Assembly: GCA_019400425.1 (NCBI GenBank)
Contig: JAFREE010000116.1
Location: forward strand, 1 to 64,000
Origin: Hymenochaete sp. R1
Lineage: Eukaryota > Basidiomycota > Agaricomycetes > Hymenochaetales > Hymenochaetaceae
Direction of reading: 5' to 3'
DNA: 64,000 bases
A model generated the notes under the pieces. The model made no database searches and was not told where the DNA came from. It saw only the letters and a list, made by a program, of their open reading frames with translations. Shown here piece after piece: positions 20,246 through 32,600 of this stretch (the first letter of the stretch is position 1; the number at the start of each line of letters is the position of its first letter). A program made the translations under genes and the position numbers.

Positions 20246-23200
20246 CGAACGGACTCTGGTTGCTTCGTTTCGCCAAGCGCATGGAGCTGCCTTTTTACAG
20301 GGCGATACAGTGGTTGAAATGATCGGGCATCATGGCTTTTCTGCTAATTTGCGGATGGCCGTCGTCCTGGTTGATTCATAGTCCGTATCCGCTGGCCTTG
20401 TTCTCGAAGTGGGGCAAACGTCGGGCTGACCAAACTCGAAAGAATCAACCACGCCCTTCTCGTGGCCGACAAGTTTTGTTTCCGCTAAGCAACGTACCCA
20501 TCGTTTCTTTCCCGTCTGAAGCCGAATATGTTTGACATACAGAACACGATGATCCCGGTACTTCTTTCTACGTCATAATCACGCGCGCAAAGCCAAAGTG
20601 ATGTCGCTTTTGCCAGTCGCCTTTGCTTCGTGCTTTGTATTTTTAGCTGATGTATGTGCACGTTCGCGCTCCGTGTTGTACCCGATCGCAGGAAGATCTT
20701 TTCCCCTCTTTGCAGATGATGCCATTGTCGTTCAAGCTCATTGTTTCGTGTGCCGTAGCTCCGAGGAAAGTACAAGACACAAATCCAGTGTACTCGAATG
20801 TGTATAATACGTGTATCCGGGATTGCGGCAGCTCAACTCCTTCGATGCCCGCAAGGACATCCCGCAGACAAATGAAAAGAGTATCGGTTGGATCCGTGTT
20901 TGTCTCTATGGAAACTGCCAGCGTATCTCCGGAAGATCGCTGGGCAAGCCCACGTTCTAATGATTCCTGAGTCTGAGTCTTGTGCTCTGATTGGCCGACC
21001 TCTCTTTCTTTGCGCGAACTGCGAGAAGACTTGAAGATCTTTCCCGCTCGCTCCGAATAGAGGATGTAAAGTGCATGCCTTTCTTTTTTATATAACCGAT
21101 CCGGGGACGGCTTTGTCACTTTTTGTACTTATTCTACTGGAACAACCGGGGCATATGCCTGCCCGGCGAGTGTGAGCGCAGACACCATTGTAAGCTACTC
21201 TTGTTGAATGTTTATCCAAGAATCTTAACGATTTCTGTAACTTTCGGGAAAAGCGTCCTCTTGTATTTGATTGGAACCAACTTAACTTCGATTTCTCTTT
21301 TTCTCTCTTTTCCTTGCCGAGAATAAAAGGATCGGTCGTTGCCTGCACCCGTTGCGCGTTTATTCGCTCATGTCGAAACAACGAAAGTAGGAAGACCGAT
21401 AGTACTGAGACAAGGCAATGTTATATTAATCTGATTCTAAGATCTAAGTACTGTTGTTTCAAGCATTCTCCAAGGAAACCATGAACTTCTGGAAACATCA
21501 TCTCTCTTGTAAAAAAAAAAGTCAGGCGCACGCTTTCCACATGGTTCCACATACCTCCACAGACGCTGCAGATATAGATGCGGATCTGGGGCAAGTTATA
21601 AGTGGCCAATCAGCAGTACCCGAAAATCACCAAAACAAACCCGGGGCCCCTAAATCTAGGGTTTGAGATCTGGAGAGAGAAAAATAGGGGGAGACTACTG
21701 GGAGACTAGGAGACTCAGTCGGGAAAAGAAAAGAGGTCACGGACCGAAGCTCTCGGGTCCGGGTCCAACAAAGCTTCGGAGACTCGGGTGTCGGGAGGGG
21801 GATGCCGAACCGAAGGTATGTCCGAGTCCGGGTCCTGTCCGGGGGTTACTCGTTTTCTCCTTCCTTCAACGGTCTAGATTCTTTTCTTGAATTGCCTATG
21901 AGACGGATGACGACAATCACAGCCACGAATGACTGGAGAGAGCCCTCGATTCGATTCGACTCCCTACAACCACGACCACAACCTCGACCTTCGCCCTGGC
22001 GTGTCCGAGCCTCGGGGTTGCTTTGAGCACTAGCATTGAACGACTTGTTACGATCCTCCGGAGGGAGAGTTGTCCAACAGACGGGACTGGGAGGGAGGAT
22101 AATAGGCCACCAGTCATTCAAGGACTTTGAGAGAGAAAAGCAGGTGAGTATACGTAGCTTTCCAAACTCCAGAGGCGAAATTTAGGCACGAGTTGGGACG
22201 AGGACGCGAGACGGGAGTGTGGACGAACGGAGACTCGGATTTGGGAGCGCATTCGTATTGGTATTGCTGGAGCTGGTCGTCCGTCGTCAACGTTTGTCGG
22301 AGGTACCGACGGAACGGAGATAGTTCAGGTTTATGACCGACGGAAGGGAAGACGGGCCTCGACCTCTTCACCCGCGAAAGAACACTAAAGCTGGGAAAGC
22401 TCGAATTCTATAACCTGCTAACACGTAGGTACTCGTTGCTTTCGCCGATTTTGCAACTCCTTCGAGCATGTCCGGCGCATGACCTATTCGTAGCTCATCA
22501 CCTCATTATCCAGCCCATAAACGGAGTCTGAGTCCCAACGAGCACCCAACAAGGCTCAATCGCAATCATGTTAAATGGTATGGATGACTCAGTCCCGTCC
22601 AAACTGTCCGAGTTAGCGAGAGGAAGCTGAATAAAGCCTCGAAAGAAATCATGAATCGCATTCTCCGACGGCGGACGGAGAGGCTTAAGAAGACGAGGTC
22701 GGATGACTATTGCTGTAGTAGTACGAACGTACGTGCTCTCTCGGAACTCTGCTGTGGTCCTTCAAATTACTGCCAATGGCCACGGACATTTACGCGACGA
22801 GCCAGCGCTCGAAGAAAAAAGGGCTGTTTTCTCGCGCGCGGCTGTACGTGTAGACGCAGAAAAGTGAGGATGCGGGGATTGAGTGATCCAGAGGGTGGAG
22901 CAAGCAGGATGCAAAATACCAATGGATATGATATGAAATGAAAGGTACGCCACAGTCACGGTTGACCGCCCTGTTTGGAAGACCTCACCTCTTGACAAAT
23001 AGTTCTGCCGATTATGGGCTCCTTGCTAGTGGATTGTCATATGCGTATACGGTATAGGTTTAGATTACATGTAGCGGTGCTCGAAAGGACTCAAGCCCGA
23101 CATGGTATCCATGTGCATACACGCCCTCTCACTGGCAGGCTACTACCCAAGGCCTCCCTCGCGCTATTCTATTTTCGTCCTATAAGCCGCATTTTTACGA

Positions 23201-25720
23201 GTTCGACCTGATAAGCGTAATAAGCGCAGGCTTCAAGACTTTCAGCTGGCGCGACGGTTTCCTGTTTACTACAAGCTTAAGCTTGTAAGGCCCGATCAAA
23301 TGCCAGTGAGATTCTGGGTTGAGGTGATGGATGTCAGTGCCTTTGATACTCGAGCCTCCGCGTAGAGTTAGTTGCCGTGGCCAACCGACTTGAAATGATC
23401 AGGTGCTGCGGGTTTCAGATGGAATGAATGGGTTGGCTATTGACTGGAATATGTACGTGTACGTCCACAGTTGACGGTGCGCATTTATCCATCCATCCGA
23501 CATCTGGGATCTTTCCATAAGAAACCATATCAGTAGTCGGTTTCTCTTCAAGCCTGCCTGCCGTACTACAGTAGGTACGATGCGCAAGAACTCACCTTTC
23601 CGGTCTCTACGAAATCTACGAAAAGCAAGGAAAGGTGTGGATGTGTCAGGCAGAACTTGAGAAGAAGCGGCACCTCCCAAGCGGATTGATGTGATATGGG
23701 CAATCAAAAATTCTTGATCAAAACCCAACAACAGCTGTGCCCTCAGGCTTCGTCAATGCGCCAGCGTACCGTACCCAAGGTCATAGTACTCATGATGCTG
23801 CTCATACTCAACCAACCTTTCTTTTCCTTTCCCCCCGGGACCTTAACCCCGTCCGGTTAGGCTCGGACGAGCGAATAGAAAACAACTTTTTTCAAATTTC
23901 AAAGTTCGGGATCGCGTGATCGGGAACAACGCATCGTCAATTCGACGTAGAAATCGATGGCATCAACGGAAGAGAAATTTGAATTGGTACGGTATAGGAA
24001 GGGGAGAGAGGGAAGGTGGGAGGTGGTCCATGATGAGTAGGGCTTTTCGTGCTTTACGTCCACCATCATCTGAGGGAGGGAGTATCCTGTAAGCGATTTG
24101 GATTTTGAAGAAAAGAAAGGAAAGGGAAGGGAAAATGTCGGGAGATTCGAACCGAGAAATCAGAGGATCAGACGCGCGCCGCTTGCCGGTGTGCAGCACC
24201 AGGGGACCTGAAAGGTTTTCAAGTCCGGCCTGGTCTAGTCTGAGGTCACTGGTGCTGGTGCTGGTCCTGCTGGGACCTAGAGGACAAATAGGTCGCTGTG
24301 CTACTGTAACTGCAACATTGCGTATAATATGGAGTTGTTACTACTCTGGGATTGATCGAAGCATCCCAGTTGTCCCCGAACTTTACGTGCACGCCGTGGC
24401 CCGAGAGGGAGCCCGGAAGAACAAAAAGCGAGAGACAAGGGAGTGCCAGTGGTGGACCGTCGACGGGAGGAAAGGGCTGCACATCATACAACACATCCCG
24501 CTCGCCTCGACTCAGCTACTTTTTCTTCTCTTCCATCTTCGTATCTGTGTCCGTAGTAGTACCCACCGTTTGGGAACCCCCGAAGGAGGCTACCGAATCT
24601 GAATCTGATACCCAAAGGTCGTGCAGTTCAGCTCCGAGTCTTCTCTTCTCCGAGTTATCGAGCTCCAACCTCGCCTTCCTACTTCCTACTTCTACTTCTA
24701 AGACCTCCGAGTCCACGGCGACGCTTTCCTTGATCGTCCTATTCTAATTTTTGCCTCTTTCTTTCCTTGAAGAGCGTTGGAACCTCCTTTCGTATCCTTC
24801 ACCGAGCACCGAGCACCGAGCATCGGGCAACGAACGGCGAGCAACGAACAACAGACAACGGCGAACGGCGAACGACTCGGACGAAAAACGACGCGTCTGA
24901 ACCGAAACCGACGGGCCGCAAAGAAAAGAACCAAAATCAGAACCAGAAGCATTCAAGGCGAAGAGAAAACAGACATACAGAGACAAGAGACACAGCCCGA
25001 CCCCGCCTCGCCTTCTCCCTCGACCGTGTAAACGCCGTTCCAGCGCCCACGCTCACACTCACGCCCTACCCTGTGTCCTGTGTCCTGTGTATACAAACGG
25101 CTGCCGAGCGAGCGAGCGAAAGAGAGCGAAAGAGAAAGAGAGAGAAGGTTCCACCTCCAGCTTCCGTGTTCGACTCTCACTCCCACTCCCACTCTCATCA
25201 AGCTCAAGCACAAGCACGAGCTCCCCCGTTTTCTAGCTCTCCATCTTCCCGGGAATCGTCACCGTTACCTTACCGGACACTTGACGTCGAGCCCCAGAGC
25301 TCAGAGTCAGAGCCAGAGCCAGAGTGACCGGCTCAGAGCCTAATCTTATCTCGAGTCCGAGTGCGAATCCGAGTCCGAGTCCAGTCCAGTCCATCCGCGA
25401 GGCGTTTCGTGGTCGTGGGTCGTGGTCGTGGTCGCGTTGCCAGGCACGCAAAGCACCAGCTCTGAGCGCATCTCATAAAGCCAAAATAAACGGGTAGTAA
25501 CCCGTTACGAAAGCGGAGTCGGAGTCGGTGTCGGATTGCTTTGGTTCATCACTGGTACTGGCTCACTTGGTTCTATTTGGTACGCCGGGCACGCAATATT
25601 CGTATTCGTATTCATATTGTGCGCGTTGATTTGAGGTACGTACGTTATTTCTTTCTTTTAGTAGCAGAGCAAGGACTGATATACCATTCTTCGTCTTTTT
25701 AAAAAAAAATCATCGGCATT
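20246..25720. other. gene-poor region, about 5.5 kb
   Basis: No gene that I can support. The first kilobase has ordinary composition. From about 21.7 kb on, the sequence becomes purine- and GAC/CGA-rich with many short tandem motifs. Reading frames longer than 100 codons exist, but they start at non-ATG codons or have very skewed composition. It most likely contains the promoter and an untranslated leader of the RhoGEF gene. Confidence 0.5.
24790..25400. repeat. cluster of degenerate short tandem repeats
   Basis: Runs of related units follow each other: CGAGCAC/CGAGCAT at about 24799-24825, CGAACGG/CGAACAA at 24825-24870, GCGA/AAGAGA at 25105-25145, CACTCCCACTC at 25180-25195, CAGAGCCAGAGC at 25305-25325 and CGAGTCCGAGTCC at 25350-25385. 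It is low-complexity sequence, not a transposon. Confidence 0.6.
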
Positions 25721-26177
25721 ATGATTTATAGCGTTCTCGAGGATTTGCCCAGCGAAGAAGAAGCTGAAGCTGAAGCTGAAACTGTAAGTGCAGTCTTCGG
25801 CCAGTCTTAGAGTCTAGGCTCGCACGCGAGGTCGTTCGACTTCCACTTCCAAGGGACGTTAATATTCAAGTTCCTGGATTGATATTCCATTCAATCTTTG
25901 CCAAAGTATCAGTTATCAATTATCAATTTACGAGATACGCCGTCTCCGTCGCCGACCTGACCTGACTGACTGAGTGAGTGAGTCTCCCTCTCATCTCATC
26001 TCACATTCTGTATTACCGCGATATGATCATGATACCGTGCCTTACAAAAAAGCTCGAGAGCTTTTTTGCCCTATTACCATCTATCCTAATGCTCATCCCA
26101 ACCCCAATTCCAATCCCATCGCATCAACATACATTACATTGATGTCGATATTTATTAACATTCCCAGTTTCCAGCTA

Positions 26178-26193
26178 CCCCCCCCCCCCCCCC
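26178..26193. repeat. homopolymer run of 16 C
   Basis: Sixteen C in a row in the 5' region of the RhoGEF gene. The length is likely to be unreliable in the assembly. Confidence 0.9.
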
Positions 26194-26665
26194 TCTCAAA
26201 GAGTCGTCGCGATACAATTGATATCGACATTGATACCGAGAACGCACGCTGATTTAGAGTTTTGTTTGACGGTGCAGGAAGAGGGCAAGGCATAGGCATA
26301 GGACCACCTAAATTCGAATTTCGGCATTTTGTTTCCCATCGGATCTCTCGCAACCAACCAACCACCGCCGCGAGGATTGATCGTTGCTTTGGGGCCACCG
26401 TTGCGGAGATCAAGGAATTCGACGTTTCAGAGGTTTCAAAGTTTTCAGAGGTTTCGAACGGTTTGAAACGGCTGACTTGAAAGAAAGGAAGCAAGGAAGC
26501 AAAGTGAAAAAGGGAAAAAGGGAAAAACACACGCATCGGGGCTTTTTCTCTCTTCCTCCCTTCTTCTAAATTTCCAGCGTCTTTTTCGAGTTGGGGGGGG
26601 CCGATTCAGTGATTGATTCGTTCCGTTTCGTCGGTTTGGTTCGGTGTGGTTTGGTGCTTCTTTGA

Positions 26666-29600
26666 ATGAAGATGGAAGGTCGAGGTCGAGGTCAAGGTCG
26701 AGGTGGGCGCGAAGTCTGTTGGACCGGCTCGAGCGCAGATACGGCTGCTGCCATTAATGCTGCCTGTGCTATTGCTGCTACCGGTGCTATTCCGAGCCAG
26801 TCGTCCGCGGACGGGATTACTCAAGATCAAGATCAGGATCCCGAGAAAACGTCGGTAGCAGTATTAAGGGAGGGGCAAAAGCGAGAGCTTAATTCAGTTC
26901 GACTTGGATTTGGCTCCTCGTCCTCCTGCACTTCTTTCTCTTCCTCCGCCTCCGTCTCCGCGTACGCGTCTGTTCCCAGCGTCTCCCAAGCTCAAGCTCA
27001 AGCTCAGACTCAAACTCGGACTCGGGCTTTTAGTGAGAGGGCTACGCGTATTAGTACTCCTACTCCTACCGCCGCCGCCGCCGACGACGCCCCGACTAGT
27101 ACTTTCAATCCCACCTCGCTCACTCCGACTCCGACTCCGGCCAGGAGTAACACTATTAGTACCACCAGTACCAGTACCAGTACACGGCGCACACGCACAC
27201 GCGATTTCGAGCTAGGTGGAGGTGGAAGAGGAGGGAATCACGATATTAATATACTTTCTGCGTCCGAGAGTACTCAGACACGTTCGGTGAGTTGTTGAAT
27301 GATGCTATCCTTTTTTTTCGAAAAAAAAGAAACGACGCTTTATACCGCTGCTGTCGTGCGAGAGCGTGTATCACTGTATGCGAGTATCGACGGGACGGGA
27401 CGCGTCTGGGGCGGCCCCGCGCGCGCGACCCCAGATCTGTTTCCGAATGGACCGGGTGCGGGATTAGATTTTCTCTCCCCCTCTGAATGGATTGAATTGA
27501 AAAAAGAGTTGCATCGTCGAGTAACTCGAGTCTCCCAGCAGCGGGGCGGACATTGCGCTGCAAACCGTACGGCGTCCCTTTTTGCGGTACCGTGTCCCTC
27601 GACTCGCGACTCGCTACTCGCTCGCTGTATTCCCTCTCTCGTGGGACTATACAGTACTAGTATACGATCCATCAACTTTCATCTTTCATCTTTTATACAT
27701 CGATATCCATCATCTCGACATCTCCAAATCCCATCAACCTTCTCTTCTCTGTATCTTCTTCTCACTCCCACTCCCGCCCCCCACTCCCACTCCTACGATT
27801 CGATTCGATTTCGATTCGATTCTGCATTTATTTGATTCCTCTAACCTTACTTTTTAACTCGCCGTCGCACCTCAACTCACCTCGCACCCGTCTAGCAAAC
27901 CCAACACGCGCACGGAGGCTTAAAACGAACCCCAGGGCACCACACCAGCACCAACAAACTCACCTCGCTCGTCCTCCCACCCTCCTTCTGCCTCGCCCTC
28001 GCGAAGCGTACCGCAGCAGCAGACACAGACGAACCGATCGCGGTCGCGGTGACGCACTCGCTTCGACACGAGGGCCCGCAGCGCGCAAGGACGATCTCGT
28101 ACCCGGGACCTAGCCATAGACCGACCCGGTCGTTTTCGAGTTTGCTGCAGCTCCAGCAGCAGTCTGGGTGTGAGTGCGCTGTGCCTGGAGTTCCGCCGAA
28201 AAGGTTGGTGCCGGAGTACGATAAACCGCTGCCTTTGCCGCCGACGCCGCCGCCGCCGACTCTTGAATTAGACGGAGACGGAGACGTAGACGGAAGCAAG
28301 AACGAAGAGCGTTCAGTTCGTGAAGAAGAAGCCGAGGAGGAGAAGGAAGCAGTAAGATCAGGATCAGTGACAACACAGACAGCGAAGATGAGTGTGGGAG
28401 CCGCCGAGGAGGATTCGGACACGCTACGCGGGAGTCGGCTCGTCGCTGCGTCGGACATCGAGCATGGATATGAAGGTGAATATAGTGAATATGGGTACGG
28501 TGGGGAGAAGCGGGCGGATGTGTCTGATGGGTCGTGGCTTGGGGAGACTGGGGCGTTCGACGTTGAGGAAAGCGGCACGGAGATGAACGGTGAGCAGCAT
28601 TTTTTGTTTTGAATTATGTTTGTCTTTCTTTCTGTTTCTGTTTCTGGAAAATGGCGGGAATAATGTTTCTTTCTCTCTTTGACTTGACGTGTTTGGATGC
28701 AACGCGTCAACGTCGGTCGGGCGGTCGAGGTCACTGTCGGGTAAAAAATGCGAGATGGATAAAGTGAGATAGATCTGGGGTAGAGTGATGAAGAGAGAAC
28801 CGGAAATTGAGGGAACGGTCTTCGTGGGAATTGGACTCTAGATTAGGAAGTACACTCGCGTTACATTTTTATTAGCATTTTAGTCTTGTGACTCCAACAT
28901 TGTCACATGGCTCTTGTGTCACGCTCCACCTCCGTTTACCCCCACCCTTCTTCTCATCACTTTTGTTTCTTGAACTTTTTTTTTGATTTCCTTCGACTCT
29001 GCGGCTCTCTCTCCTCCCACCTTCCTCTCGCCGTTCTCGCAATCGTCCTCGTCCTCGTCGTTGCTGTCGTCCTCGACGCACTTTTTTTGCCTCCTTTTCT
29101 ACTTCGCTACGCTCGAAGCGCATAGCTATAAGCACGTCGGCCAGCGGTTTCGACGCGTGTTTCATTGTGTCATAATCCTCCTGACTTTGACTCTCTTGAC
29201 TCCTTTAACCGGTTGCTGACCTCCCCTCTCCTCTTGCCCCCTCCTGCTTTTCTTCCTCTCCTCCCCCCAGACGTAGACGACGACATCGACATCCCCCAAC
29301 ATCCGCCTCCTTCAGCTAGTCCCTCGTTCTCGTCGTCGGCAGCACCCAACAGACCTCCAAGACGCGCGCGTCCGGCTTCCCCGTCGCGTCGTCCACCTCC
29401 GTACTCGTCCAGATCGATAGAACACTTCCGTGACCAACTCGAGTTTTTCGGCAATTCTTCCGCATCTTCCACATCAGCTCGCACGCGCTCGCTCTATTCA
29501 TCCAAATCGCTCTCACTCTCGCGTTCGCAATCGAATATCGCCATGTCGTCTTCTCAGAGACCGCAGCCAATTCAAACAGACGGGGGTCTCCCTTCCGGCT

Positions 29601-32600
29601 CGAAATCGCCCTCCACGACGCGTCCAGGTTCGGAAGGGGACGGCCTCTTCGAGTCCTCCGCTTCCCCTCCACTCCCAGCGAAGATAGATCCTTCCAATTT
29701 CCCAGATCCGTATCCGCACGGCTTGTCTATGCAGTACCACCATTCCATCTCCACAACACCGGCACTCTCCTCCGCAGGCTCCTCATCTGCTTCCACCCGT
29801 TCCTCTGCTTACACAAACCCCGGGAGCACCATCTCCGGCAGTGGCTTCTCCGGCGACTTTAGTCACGTACGTGTCGCGTCTGGGGAAGACTTCGATGGAC
29901 ATAATGTTATTGGCGTGGGTCCAGTAGTGGGAAGGTTGAGTCTGGGTGCAAGTGCGTATTCCGCAGCGAATAACAACACCGGTTGCCTCCCACCGGGTGC
30001 AGGTTTCGGCCCCGACCCCGTCTCTGAAATGCTCGCGCGAGCCTCGACGGGTTCGTCCTTGTCCTCAGGCTCGGGCTCACGGAGGTCCCACGGGATCACT
30101 TACACTCCATCCGGACTCGCGTCTGTCGCCGCCACCAGCACGACCACCACCAACCACAACAACACAGCACCTGCACGCGTCAGGCAGGCTCATCACCCGC
30201 GCGTGTCACATGCCCCGTCTCAATCTCAGCCTGATGATTTCGGAGCGCTCCCGGTGACACAGCTGGAAAGGCCGGACCGTCCGTTGCGATCCCAACCCAG
30301 CTACGACACGTCTTGGCAGCGCGAACATGATGATTTCGGGACTAGTGAGGACGAATATGATTTTGGTCAAGAGGAAGAGGAGGAGAGGGATGAGGTACCG
30401 GGGTCGGCCATCTCGGTTGTTGAGGAAGGGCGAGGACTCATCGTCCACGGAGAAGGCGCTTCGGTGCATTCGCTGCACATACAATCAGGTCAGAAAATTA
30501 TTCCTCTATTTTCGTCTCTTTGGTTCCTTGATTCAATACAAAATTATTGGTACTGATGCTCTATGATGGTTTCAGGTGTGACGCATCTGCTAGTCGGCGG
30601 TTCTAGTACGCCCAACTCTGTGCCGTCCTTCCTAACGGCGACGATCCCACACATCAGCACATCGTTATTGGCATTGGACATATCCGCGAACTTTTTGGCC
30701 TCCTTGTCACCGGCATTAGCGGCGTGTGTATGCTTAGAGGAGCTCAATATCTCCGCAAATCCGCTCCGGGCCCTCCCCGAGTTTTTAGCGCAGTTAACCT
30801 CGCTGCGGGTGTTACTAGCAGACTCGACAGGAATCTCGACCATCCCCGCACCCCTTTCGGCATTAGACAAACTGCATACGATGAGTATTCGACGCAATAA
30901 GATGCACGCATTACCGAGCTGGCTGTGCACATTGCCTTGTTTGGAATCTCTCCTCGTTGATGGCAACCCATTTCAAGGACCTTGGAAGGCGTTGGTCGAG
31001 CCCCTTTTGGCCAAGATGCCGATGACGCCTGCTTACCCTCCTTCGACACCGATGCTATCACAGCTCTCGGCTACCTGCAGTTCCACTTCAAACACAACCA
31101 CCGCAGACAACACGGACAACTCTGATACGGAGGAATTGACGGACCAGGACGAACCGTCGGCGTCCAACTCCAACCTTGCTTTTAACGGTCCGTCCTCTCA
31201 TTCCACTTCCCTTCTTGCACCTTCTCCTCTTCTGAGCAACAGTACAATAACGACTTCCGACTCCAACCCGGAGGACGACACCATCACACCTGCGCACGCG
31301 CGCCTGCTCGGTCGTTCCGTCACAGCACCCTCTGGGAACCCCACGTTCTCGCCGCCACATCCACATTCACGTCCGTTGTCGCGCAATCGCACGACGCCCA
31401 ACCGCAGCTACTTTGAGCGCCAGCGTGGCTCGCGCGCAGAGAACGCAAACGAAGACTTCGTCGCCACACCTCTTTCACCTCCGCCTGTGGCGGCAACTAT
31501 ACCTGAACGCGTAGAGAGCCTCAACGACCCTGCCGTTACCGAAACGCTGAACGCGAACCTTGACGGAAGGACAGCAGACGCATTAGAGATGAATAGGCTT
31601 ACGGGAGAGCATGGTGGATTAAGGAGGATGAAGAGCGCAGATGAGTTGAGGAGGATGCATACACCCATCGAACACGGAAGTGCACAATCGAGTACCACGA
31701 ATTCTATGCTTTCACCGCCTGGTTCTCCACCTCGCCCAAGACTGCCGCATTATTCGACAAGCTCGAGCTCGTCGCCGAGTGTTGCGGAATCGCCGGATGT
31801 GCAACGGAGGTTTGCGAGCGTGAACGCGCACTCTCGATCCGCGTCGAGGGCATCGATGCGACCCCTCGCTCAAGCTCTTTGGTTCGGAGGAGGGGCGGAG
31901 GAAGATACAGATAGGGATGCCGACGGAGACGTGGACAGCCCGCCGAGACAGTCGAGTCGCGCGCGCGCTGCGACGGCAGTCGGGATCTCGCGCCGGTCGA
32001 ATTCTCGCGAACGACAAGGTGGCAAAAAGTCCAAGGACGAGAAGTCGAAGGAGAAGGGTGGTAGGAAGTGGGGATTCCTCAAGAAAATGTCGATGGGGAA
32101 GCTGAGGCCGGGCGAGGGGGAAGCATCGGGTTCGCGACCGGCTCAAGCGCCAGTGCCGCCAGCGTCGCGGCCGTCCATGTCTCAGACACTCGGAAGGGCC
32201 ACATCCTCAAACATCCGGCCCCCTCCTGCTCTTTCCAACACGTCCTCGTTCTCTTCCGCAACTTCTCGTCAAATCCATCCATCCCAGTTCAGCGAGGGAC
32301 TACCATCATCTGCTTCGCAGAGTACGACCTCTTTCCAAATAGGGTCGATGGCCTCAACTTCAACACTACCCAATTCGACTCCGTTTCCAAGCAACTCGTC
32401 TGCTGATTTGCTCAAAGTCGGTACATCAGCTGCTGGTACCCCTACAACACCCTCATCCGGAAGCTTAATGCCGCCTCCTTCACCGATGTCGAAAGCGTCG
32501 AAGCGTCGAAGTTTCCTTCCCATCGACGGACCTCCCTCACTAAACATCCCCATTCCAAACTCAAGCCCGTTCCTCAGCAGCCTTTCCGCAACGAACGGTG

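Noticed and set aside
20643..21119. 158-aa frame on the minus strand
   Set aside because: It begins with GTG, has no internal ATG until late, and shows no domain or splice support.
24130..24200. tRNA-like T-arm (GGTTCGAATCTCCC on the minus strand)
   Set aside because: The T stem does not pair and there is no matching acceptor stem.
24767..25327. 186-aa plus-strand frame rich in Arg, Glu and Ser
   Set aside because: It starts at TTG and is produced by short tandem repeats; all frames here are open because of composition.
29170..29484. Long minus-strand frames opposite the RhoGEF
   Set aside because: They are shadows of Ser/Pro-rich coding sequence on the plus strand.
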